Position numbers and translations under genes: made by a program. Positions 25,946-33,145 of a DNA stretch of 64,000 nt are shown here, in pieces (the first letter of the stretch is position 1; the number at the start of each line of letters is the position of its first letter). Source of the stretch: Saprospiraceae bacterium (GTDB taxonomy: Bacteria > Bacteroidota > Bacteroidia > Chitinophagales > Saprospiraceae); assembly GCA_016714765.1 (NCBI GenBank), contig JADKCF010000015.1:1-64000 (forward strand), given 5' to 3'. The notes under the pieces are model-generated. The model ran no database searches. It had not been told where the DNA came from and saw only the letters and a list, made by a program, of their open reading frames with translations.

Positions 25946-26520
25946 ATGATGGAATGGTTAAATAATCTTGCCCAAAACAGCGAAACACCCGTTATTGCGG
26001 CATTTGCCTTAGGCTTCTTACCGCCGTGAGTCCGTGTCCTTTGGCCACAATGTCACAGCAACGACTTAATAAGACCATCAAAGCAAGAAAAAGTCATCTT
26101 GAGTGGTTTTTTATATACTTTGGGACGATTGACATCGTATACTGGGACAGGTGCGCTGATTTATTTTGGATTCAGCAAGTTTCAGATTGCCAAACTTTTT
26201 CAGGGCAATGGAGAGAAATTTCTTGGCCCGATCATGATACTGATAGGATTAGTGATGCTCGATGTGATCAAGTTGGATTTTCTGACCAAAGGCAACCTTA
26301 CTGAACGCCTATCAGAACGCTTCAAAGATCGTGGACTTTTGGGTTCTTATTTATTGGGTGCTATTTTCGCTTTGGCATTTTGCCCTTATAGTGGTGCTTT
26401 ATTTTTTGGCATGATGATACCGATGACCTTAGCTGCTGATGCAGGTCTGCTTTTGCCCGTAGTATTTTCTTTGGGTACAGGCATACCTGTCATTATTTTT
26501 GCATTTGTGAAGTGTGGTCT
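25946..26520 (+). pseudogene. ArsG-like efflux permease (DsbD/CcdA fold), frameshifted and 3' truncated
   Basis: A membrane protein of the CcdA-like family known in Bacteroidota as aromatic aminobenzylarsenical efflux permease ArsG. Pieces in different frames line up as MMEWLNNLAQNSETPVIAAF, ALGFLTAVSPCPLAT, a TATT segment, RPSKQEKVILSGFLYTLGRL, then a long good frame to LGTGIPVIIFAF. Conserved Cys-Pro pairs (SPCPLA, AFCPYSGALF) are present. At least three frameshifts fall between 26025 and 26080. After about 26510 the family's last helices are missing and the sequence becomes the 3' part of the convergent MFS gene. This is a true truncation or an assembly join. Confidence 0.75.
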
Positions 26521-27137
26521 TTTGTACTTTCCTTATGTACAAAAACACTGGTATCCTTCACCCACAAAGCTGTCAACAAAAAACCTGCGAGAGAAATAAA
26601 TATACCAACATAAAAGGGATAAGGTGTAACACCATATTTATTGGCAATAAAACCTGTCAAAAATGCCACTATACCTACAGCAAAATATCCTGCAAACTCA
26701 TTTAAACCCATGGCAAATCCACGATCTTTTTCTCCAACCAGGTCGATTTTCATCACCACGGTACTGCTCCATGTCAATCCTTGACTGATGCCTAAAAGTA
26801 TATTGGCAAATATTACCCAATTCCAACTTGTTGCGTTAATGAGCAAAAATGGAATAGGAAGAGCAAGCAACCAACCCAGTAATAACAAATTCCTTCTACC
26901 GTATTTATTGGCCAATCGACCTGTATAATAATTGGCAATAGCCTTGGATATGCCGAAAGCGGTGATAAAAGAAAGTATAGAAGTCTTGGATGCTACGCCA
27001 AACTCCAACTCTGCAAACTGAGGGAAAATCGTTCGTTCCATCCCTATCATACCACCAACGAAGGCGTTTACGATGACAAGTAAGGTGAATTGCTTCCAAT
27101 TTTCTCTTAGCCCGAGTTTTATGTTCGTGGTATTCAT
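26493..27137 (-). pseudogene. MFS transporter, N-terminal half only
   Basis: The N-terminal six-helix half of a major facilitator permease, about 215 residues; full members are near 400. ATG 27137 (MNTTNIKLGLRENWKQFTL) is chosen over the upstream start at 27221, which only adds a non-membrane stretch overlapping the crp gene. Conserved features are GRLANKYGRRNLLLLGW (the MFS loop 2-3 motif) and GLNEFAGYFAVGIVAFLTG. The frame ends by chance after KDHTSQMQK. The second half is absent, replaced by the ArsG-like gene coming the other way. Substrate unknown. Confidence 0.72.
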
Positions 27138-27204
27138 AAATTGTTTTTTGAAAATGCAAAGATCTATTGCTTCAATCTCAAAACACTTTACAAATGATAA
27201 GTAA

Positions 27205-27766
27205 TCAACGGACTTCTGCACGTATTCTACTCAAAGAGACGGGAGTAATCCCAAGATATGTAGAAATGTATTTGAGTGGGATTTTTTGTATGTAGTCGGT
27301 TGTCTCCAAAAGGTCCAAATACCTTTCTTTGGCAGATCTGAATTGCAGACTTTCTATTCTTCTGACTGTATTGACATATTCCCTTTCAAAAATGAGGCGA
27401 AAAAGACGCTCTATTTCGTTGTACTGATCGTGAAGCTTAAATAGGGAATCAGAGTCTATACTGATGAACGTGGTATCATCGATGGCTTGAATCCCTTTTG
27501 ATGTAGGCTTTGCTGTAAAAAGACTTTCTGCACGGACGATGAGTTCATTCTCAAAGGCAAAATGTTCAGTTATGTCATTTCCATTTTTATAATAAAAAAA
27601 TTCGTGCACATCCATTTTGGACAAGATACACTGTCCTGCAACTACTTCCGACATCTTGGATAATCTCATTTTTAGCACAGTTTTTTGTTTGAATAATAAG
27701 CTTCAATGCTTCCTTGCTATCCATAGAGAGTTTATATATGCTATCAAAAAACGAAAAAGTGTCCAT
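27205..27766 (-). pseudogene. Crp/Fnr-family regulator, one frameshift
   Basis: A cyclic-nucleotide-binding-fold transcription regulator of about 187 residues. ATG 27766 opens MDTFSFFDSIYKLSMDSKEA and continues to CRTVYLVQNGCARI. A run of seven A's (27594-27600, plus strand) then throws the frame; with six, it continues FYYKNGNDITEHFAFENE. The C-terminus has a compact wHTH, IPLKYISTYLGITPVSLSRI, the usual Bacteroidota Crp/Fnr form. It is divergent from the TonB receptor and upstream of the MFS fragment, so regulating that transporter is plausible. Confidence 0.83.
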
Positions 27767-28062
27767 ATAAAACTACTATTTGGTTCAAATTATTTTTGTA
27801 AATAAGTATGAATGAAATACACTAAAAGTTCAATACTTTATCTCATTCCGATTTACCCTAGGTTAACAAATGCGGAAATATAACAAAAGTTCTAAATGTA
27901 AGGAGCAACTTAGATCATTTATCTCTTTCATTTGTGATGTTAAAGCAAATTTCATTTTCTAACGAAGGACTTAATGTTCATTCTATCATAACTGCAAAAC
28001 TTTGACTCATTTGAATTTTAAAAGCTAAGTATTTATGAAAAAATTACTACATTAATCTATTG
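27767..28062. other. Divergent intergenic region, crp-like gene to TonB receptor
   Basis: AT-rich, with no gene seen. Near 27844-27856 there is a GATTTACCCTAGGTTAAC stretch with a weak palindrome (CCTAGG). The right end meets the ArsR-type operator at 28063. Confidence 0.4.
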
Positions 28063-28078
28063 TTCGTATATTTGCGAA
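28063..28078 (+). promoter_or_regulatory. ArsR-type operator with embedded -7 box, TonB receptor promoter
   Basis: The sequence is TTCGTATATTTGCGAA. It differs from the operator at 22993 by one base and contains TATATTTG (28067-28074), matching TAnnTTTG. It lies 73 bp before the receptor start. Confidence 0.7.
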
Positions 28079-28151
28079 TAATTAGTTTGAATTAAGATAA
28101 ATATTTATAGTTATCATTTAGCTTTGACTTTATAAATAAAGCAGTTTTACC

Positions 28152-30374
28152 ATGGCAGGCCGTTTACATCTTCTTGTATTTTTTATAGCTTTTCACACCG
28201 CTTTGATAGCCCAATCCATCACTGGCGTCGTTACTGATATCATGGGCAAACCACTCGTAGGAGCTAATGTCATTTGGGAAGGAACTAATCTAGGTACTGT
28301 GACCGATTCAACAGGTAGTTTTAGTATTGAAGACAAACAGGAAGGCGATCGTATGCTTATCCTATCTTACATCGGATTTACTACAGAAAAATTGGATGTC
28401 AAAGCTATCAAACATTGGGAAGTGCAACTCATCGAAGATGCTACTCTGGCAGAAGTCAATATTATTGCCAAAGGTTCTGCTACCAGATTTGCTGAAGATG
28501 TCGCCAAGGTAGAAGTGCTCGGTGTGAGAGAGATACAAAGAGCTGCTTGTTGCAGTCTGGCAGGATGCTTCTCCACCAATAGCAATGTGGATGCCAACGT
28601 CACCAATGTCGTCACTGATGCCAAAGAATTGCGGATATTGGGATTATCTGGTGTGTACAATCAAGTCTTGGTTGATGGTTTGCCTTTGATACAGGGATTG
28701 GCTTATCCGTACGGACCCAATAGTTATCCCGGCACTATGATAGAAAAAATCTTTGTCACCAAAGGAGCGAATTCAGTTTTACAAGGATTCGAGAGTATCA
28801 GCGGTCAGATCAATATGGAATTTCATCAGCCGGAGACAGCACCCAAATTGTTTCTCAATGCTTTTGCCAATTCATTCGGGGAGACGCAATACAATGCCAA
28901 TTACATGGTCAAAAAGCCTACTTGGAACAATCTGACCATTGCCCATTTGACACTACCTGCTACCAATATTGACAGAGACAAAGATGGATTCAGAGACATT
29001 GTTCGTACCAATAGGGTATCATTTTACAATCGCTGGGCTTATGATAATCCGGATAAGCCCAAATGGCGGACCTACTTTGCTGTAAGATTTCTCAATGAAA
29101 ACAGAGAAGGTGGATTGACTAGTTTTGATCGTGATATTCACAAAGGAACATCTCAGGTGTATGGCCAAAATGTGCACATGAATCAAGGAGATATCACGAC
29201 CAAAACCAACTACATCCTTAATGATAAGACGTCGATCATCATGCTCAATAGTGCATTTCTTCACCAGCAAGAAAGTTACTTTGGTGTCAAACATTATCTT
29301 GGCAAACAATTCAATCTCAATTCTACCATCTACGCGGATTACTATTATGGGCCTCAAAATCACAATCTCAAGGCTGGGCTGAGCCACAGGCATAACAGAC
29401 TTCAGGAAGATGTAGCGTTTCTGGAACCTTTGGCATTTTTGGATTATGAAGGAAGATATAAAACGGATTACGACATACCGGGAATAGTTGCAGAAAATAA
29501 ATGGTCAATCTCTAAGTTTACCATACTCACAGGATTAAGGTATGACAGGTTTGGAGATTATGGCTGGAAGCTTACGCCAAGGCTTTTGGTACGCGCCCAT
29601 CTCAGCGAAAACACAGATATCAGATTCAATGTAGGAAAAGGTTACAGGATGGCACATATTTTTGCAGAAAACAGCAGCCTACTAGCAGGTAATCGCAGTT
29701 TGACCTTAGCCAATGATCTGGCACCTGAAGAAGCCATCAATACGGGACTTAACTTTATTCAAAATTTCAAGTGGAATGATATTTCGATTACCTTGGCCGG
29801 AGATGCTTACCTGACTTTTTTTCAAAACCAAATTTTCCCTGATTTTGATAAAAAAGTCAACACAGCCATCGTCGATAACTTCTTAGGGCGCAGCGTATCT
29901 AATAGCTACCAACTGGAAAATAAATGGATATTTTCACCACAGTTTGACATGAAGGTTGCTTACAATTATCTCGAAGTGTACCGAGTTAACGAAAGTGTCA
30001 GAGAGAACTTACCCTTTGTGCCTACCCACAAATGGAGCGCCAACACATCTTACAGCGTGCCCAATGATCAATGGCAGTTTGACCTGACATATCGTTGGAT
30101 TGGGTCCAAGAGATTGCCTTCTACAGTCAATTATCCTGAACAGTACAGATTACCTGCGTCTTCTGATCCTTACGACCAGATTGACTTTCAGATCACACGC
30201 AGATGGAAGATATTTCAGATATATGGTGGCATAGAAAATATCTTTGACTTCCGCCAGGAATTTCCCATCTTAGGATATGACCAGCCTTTTGGCGAATATT
30301 TTGATCCAGCTTTCAATTGGGGACCTACGAAGGGTAGAGAGTTTTATTTGGGTGTGAGGTATACAGTAAAATGA
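28152..30374 (+). CDS. TonB-dependent receptor in the arsenic island, Cys-bearing plug
   Basis: An outer-membrane active-uptake receptor of 740 residues. Signal peptide, then a carboxypeptidase-like regulatory domain (GVVTDIMGKPLVGANVIWEG), then a plug domain (LRILGLSGVYNQVLVDGLPL, YPGTMIEKIFVTKGANSVL), then a C-terminal barrel ending in REFYLGVRYTVK. The plug starts with an unusual cluster, Cys133, Cys134 and Cys139 (RAACCSLAGCF), which could bind a thiophilic metal or metalloid. Because it shares its operator with arsR and the mini-thioredoxin operon, it is probably induced by arsenic-like stress. What it transports is not known. Confidence 0.88.
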   Translation: MAGRLHLLVFFIAFHTALIAQSITGVVTDIMGKPLVGANVIWEGTNLGTVTDSTGSFSIEDKQEGDRMLILSYIGFTTEKLDVKAIKHWEVQLIEDATLAEVNIIAKGSATRFAEDVAKVEVLGVREIQRAACCSLAGCFSTNSNVDANVTNVVTDAKELRILGLSGVYNQVLVDGLPLIQGLAYPYGPNSYPGTMIEKIFVTKGANSVLQGFESISGQINMEFHQPETAPKLFLNAFANSFGETQYNANYMVKKPTWNNLTIAHLTLPATNIDRDKDGFRDIVRTNRVSFYNRWAYDNPDKPKWRTYFAVRFLNENREGGLTSFDRDIHKGTSQVYGQNVHMNQGDITTKTNYILNDKTSIIMLNSAFLHQQESYFGVKHYLGKQFNLNSTIYADYYYGPQNHNLKAGLSHRHNRLQEDVAFLEPLAFLDYEGRYKTDYDIPGIVAENKWSISKFTILTGLRYDRFGDYGWKLTPRLLVRAHLSENTDIRFNVGKGYRMAHIFAENSSLLAGNRSLTLANDLAPEEAINTGLNFIQNFKWNDISITLAGDAYLTFFQNQIFPDFDKKVNTAIVDNFLGRSVSNSYQLENKWIFSPQFDMKVAYNYLEVYRVNESVRENLPFVPTHKWSANTSYSVPNDQWQFDLTYRWIGSKRLPSTVNYPEQYRLPASSDPYDQIDFQITRRWKIFQIYGGIENIFDFRQEFPILGYDQPFGEYFDPAFNWGPTKGREFYLGVRYTVK

Positions 30375-30390
30375 TAACAAATCTTTCGAT

Positions 30391-30435
30391 TTCGTAATAT
30401 CGCGAACAATATTTAACTATTCTTATATTTGCTAA
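30391..30435 (+). promoter_or_regulatory. Double ArsR-type operator before arsR
   Basis: TTCGTAATATCGCGAA (30391-30406) and, 29 bp on, TTCTTATATTTGCTAA (30420-30435). The second keeps the palindrome with both G/C pairs changed to T/A, and contains TATATTTG (30424-30431) as a -7 box. Same two-site spacing as at 22965-23008, implying autoregulation. Confidence 0.68.
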
Positions 30436-30448
30436 TAAACTTGAATTT

Positions 30449-30799
30449 ATGCCGCCGGAAAACAGAAAATATACAGAAAATCAAAAACAGATTGCCAATT
30501 TTGCCAATGCGATAGCACATCCAGTCAGAGTAGCCATATTGGAATTGTTGGCATCACAAACATGTTGCTATCATGGAGATTTATCTGAAGAGTTGCCTAT
30601 AGCCAATAGTACTTTATCTCAGCATCTTAAAGTATTAAGAGATGCCGGACTAATCCAGGGTGAAATCAATCCACCCAAGACCAAATACTGCATCAATCGA
30701 AAAAATTATGCTGTTGCATCTGATTTGTTTGCAAGTTTTTTTAAGCCTTCAGCAGATACCGAATTTACAGATCAGGGTGTCATATTATGTAACAGTTAA
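30449..30799 (+). CDS. arsR: ArsR/SmtB-family metalloregulator
   Basis: A winged-helix repressor of 116 residues. The core has FANAIAHPVRVAILELLA, then Cys39-Cys40 in SQTCCYHGDL, then the recognition helix region NSTLSQHLKVLRDAGLIQG and the wing INPPKTKYCINRK. Paired cysteines at the start of the DNA-binding helix are where ArsR proteins commonly bind As(III). It is 11 bp before the acr3 gene. The palindromes upstream of it and of two other units are its probable sites. Confidence 0.92.
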   Translation: MPPENRKYTENQKQIANFANAIAHPVRVAILELLASQTCCYHGDLSEELPIANSTLSQHLKVLRDAGLIQGEINPPKTKYCINRKNYAVASDLFASFFKPSADTEFTDQGVILCNS

Positions 30800-30810
30800 T
30801 TATTATTGTT

Positions 30811-31845
30811 ATGAGTAATGCCGATATAAAGACCATTGGTTTTTTTGAAAAATACCTGACTATTTGGGTGGCACTTTGTATTGGAGCGGGTATATTATTA
30901 GGTTATTTTGCCGGAGATAGTATGTCCATATTGAGCAAAATGGAGCTTTATAAGGTCAACTTCCCTATTGCGATTCTTATTTGGCTCATGATTTATCCTA
31001 TGATGTTGCAAATAGATTTTAGCAGTATAAAAGACATTCGCAAAAAACCCAAAGGTATCATTCTGACAGTCTTTGTCAACTGGGTAATAAAACCTGTTAC
31101 TATGGCATTTTTTGCCTGGATTTTTTTCAGTAAGTTGTACAGCGCCTGGATTGATCCTGCTATGACTGATGAATATATTGCCGGTGCCATCATACTGGGT
31201 GCTGCACCTTGTACTGCGATGGTTTTTGTTTGGTCTTATCTTACGAATGGAGACCCTAATTACACCTTAGTGCAGGTTTCTGTCAATGATCTGATCATTT
31301 TGGTGGCCTTTGTCCCAATAGTTGGTTTTTTGATTGGTATGACTGATATCAGAATACCATATGAAACCCTAATCAGTAGTGTAGTCATCTTTGTAGTCAT
31401 TCCTTTGGTCGCAGGGTGGTTGTCTCAATCCATTCTGGTCAGAAACAAAGGTCGTGAGTGGTTCGAAAAGACTTTGTTGCCCAAATTCAAACCCGTTTCG
31501 ATCATCGCATTATTAGCTACATTGATATTATTATTTGCGTTTCAGGGACAAAATATCATCAGTAACCCATTGATTATATTCTTGATTGCTGTGCCATTAA
31601 TCTTACAGACTTATTTAATATTTTTTTTTACCTGGTTTGTCGGCAGAAAGCTAAATCTTCCTTTTCCGATATGTGCTCCTGCAGCCATGATTGGCGCCAG
31701 CAATTTTTTTGAATTGGCAGTGGCAGTAGCTATTGCACTATTTGGTTTGCAATCACCCGCAGCATTGGTAACGGTAGTTGGGGTATTGGTAGAAGTGCCA
31801 GTAATGTTATCATTGGTTGCATTGGCCAATAAATGGAAGTATTAA
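30811..31845 (+). CDS. acr3: ACR3-family arsenite efflux permease
   Basis: An inner-membrane arsenite/antimonite exporter driven by the proton gradient, 344 residues, about ten helices. The signature GAAPCTAMVFVWSYLTNGD contains Cys134, the residue required for transport in ACR3 proteins. NFPIAILIWLMIYPMM-like and GASNFFELAVAVAIALFG blocks are also typical. Its end overlaps the start of the next gene by 13 bp, so arsR-acr3-arsC-like form one operon. Confidence 0.95.
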   Translation: MSNADIKTIGFFEKYLTIWVALCIGAGILLGYFAGDSMSILSKMELYKVNFPIAILIWLMIYPMMLQIDFSSIKDIRKKPKGIILTVFVNWVIKPVTMAFFAWIFFSKLYSAWIDPAMTDEYIAGAIILGAAPCTAMVFVWSYLTNGDPNYTLVQVSVNDLIILVAFVPIVGFLIGMTDIRIPYETLISSVVIFVVIPLVAGWLSQSILVRNKGREWFEKTLLPKFKPVSIIALLATLILLFAFQGQNIISNPLIIFLIAVPLILQTYLIFFFTWFVGRKLNLPFPICAPAAMIGASNFFELAVAVAIALFGLQSPAALVTVVGVLVEVPVMLSLVALANKWKY

Positions 31846-32486
31846 CTAAAGAAAAAGCAATAATAATGGCATTATACCAAGCATTAGAGCATACCATCAC
31901 CTTGTTTTCTACAGACAATATTTCTCCCGAAAGAAAAGAGGTTTTACAACCCCTGATTGAATACTTGCACCAGAAAACAAAAAAGAAGGAGAGCATCAGG
32001 CTTAACTTTATTTGCACCCATAACTCGAGAAGGAGCCATATGTCTCAGATTTGGGCTCAAACCATGGCATATCATTGCGGCTTAAAAAATGTATTTTGTT
32101 ATTCCGGAGGCACGGTGGCTACAGCTATGTTTCCAAAAGTAGCTGAAACATTGGCAATACAGGGGTTTATTATACTACAATTATCAGCAATTCCAAATCC
32201 TGTTTATGCTGTAAAATATGCTCCAAACGAACCTTCTATAATCTGTTTTTCCAAAGTCTATAACCATGACTTCAATCCTGTAAGTGGATATGGGGCTGTT
32301 GTCACCTGCAACTCTGCCGACGAAGCCTGTCCGATTGTATTTGGGGCTGAAGCCAGATTTCCTGTCAAGTACGATGATCCAAAAGCATTTGATTATACTG
32401 AAATGATGAATATCAAATATACAGAACGGAGCTTACAGATAGGAGAGGAATTATGGTATGTTTTTAATGCAGTCAGTTATGGATAA
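31833..32486 (+). CDS. Arsenate reductase-like low-molecular-weight phosphatase
   Basis: A 217-residue protein of the LMW protein tyrosine phosphatase / thioredoxin-type arsenate reductase fold. The P-loop is CTHNSRRS (CX5R: Cys61, Arg67), preceded by an ~50-residue helical extension. GYGAVVTCNSADEACPIVFG near the end supplies further cysteines, as in the Cys triad of ArsC. The loop reads CTHNSRR rather than the common CTGNSCRS, which is usual for the Bacteroidota subgroup. Operon context after acr3 supports reduction of arsenate to the arsenite that ACR3 exports. Confidence 0.85.
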   Translation: MEVLTKEKAIIMALYQALEHTITLFSTDNISPERKEVLQPLIEYLHQKTKKKESIRLNFICTHNSRRSHMSQIWAQTMAYHCGLKNVFCYSGGTVATAMFPKVAETLAIQGFIILQLSAIPNPVYAVKYAPNEPSIICFSKVYNHDFNPVSGYGAVVTCNSADEACPIVFGAEARFPVKYDDPKAFDYTEMMNIKYTERSLQIGEELWYVFNAVSYG

Positions 32487-32955
32487 TCTGGAAACACATA
32501 AGCTTTTACCAAGTGGTGAATGGGAGGGCTTCTACTGTTATCTGGGAGAAGCCGAGCAACATAAAATGTCAACAGAATTGACCTTCAGAAATGGCAAAAT
32601 TGAAGGTATTGGTATGGACGACATCGCTCCATTTAGTTGGCATGGTGTGTATAAACTGGAAACATTAAAGCTGAAAATGACAAAATCGTATGCCACCCAT
32701 CAAATAATATATGCTGGCGACATAGACGAAAACGGTATATGGGGTATGTGGGACAGCGTGACGGATTATAGTAAATATGGTTTTAGTATGGAGATGATAG
32801 TGCATCTGAAAGAGGCAATAAAAGATAAAATCCGGGGTGGATTCCATATTTGGCCTAAAAAAAATAAGCAAAATTCTGTACAAGACGAAGCTGAAGACAA
32901 AGTGTCTGAATCATTAAAATTGAAGGAATTATTTCTTGAAAAATTGAATCTTTAA
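32479..32955 (+). CDS. Hypothetical protein, last gene of the ars operon
   Basis: A 158-residue soluble protein I do not recognise. ATG at 32479 overlaps the stop of the preceding gene (ATGGATAA), so it is translationally coupled. The frame is also open from 32458. The first ~110 residues are beta-rich with regular Gly/Trp turns (SGEWEGFYCYLG, PFSWHGVYKLE, ENGIWGMWDSV), resembling a small barrel or lipocalin-like shape. The C-terminal ~40 are helical and charged. Position suggests a part in arsenic response; nothing in the sequence proves it. Confidence 0.65.
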   Translation: MDNLETHKLLPSGEWEGFYCYLGEAEQHKMSTELTFRNGKIEGIGMDDIAPFSWHGVYKLETLKLKMTKSYATHQIIYAGDIDENGIWGMWDSVTDYSKYGFSMEMIVHLKEAIKDKIRGGFHIWPKKNKQNSVQDEAEDKVSESLKLKELFLEKLNL

Positions 32956-33100
32956 AGCAGCGCATTCCAATCAGGGTTAAAGTCGCCAAGTTCAATAGAA
33001 ATTTGTTATTCCCTTTTTTATTTTTATACACAAATAACTAACGTTGAATTTTCTAATATGATCTTAATCAGTTAGGTACTAATCTTTGATATTATAGCTG

Positions 33101-33108
33101 TATTTTTG
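33101..33108 (+). promoter_or_regulatory. -7 promoter element TATTTTTG
   Basis: Matches TAnnTTTG 38 bp before the TonB receptor start at 33146, in the 190-bp gap after the ars operon. No well-spaced -33 element was identified. Confidence 0.45.
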
Positions 33109-33145
33109 CGGCTTAATTTTTCAATAGAGGATAAGTAATCAAGAT

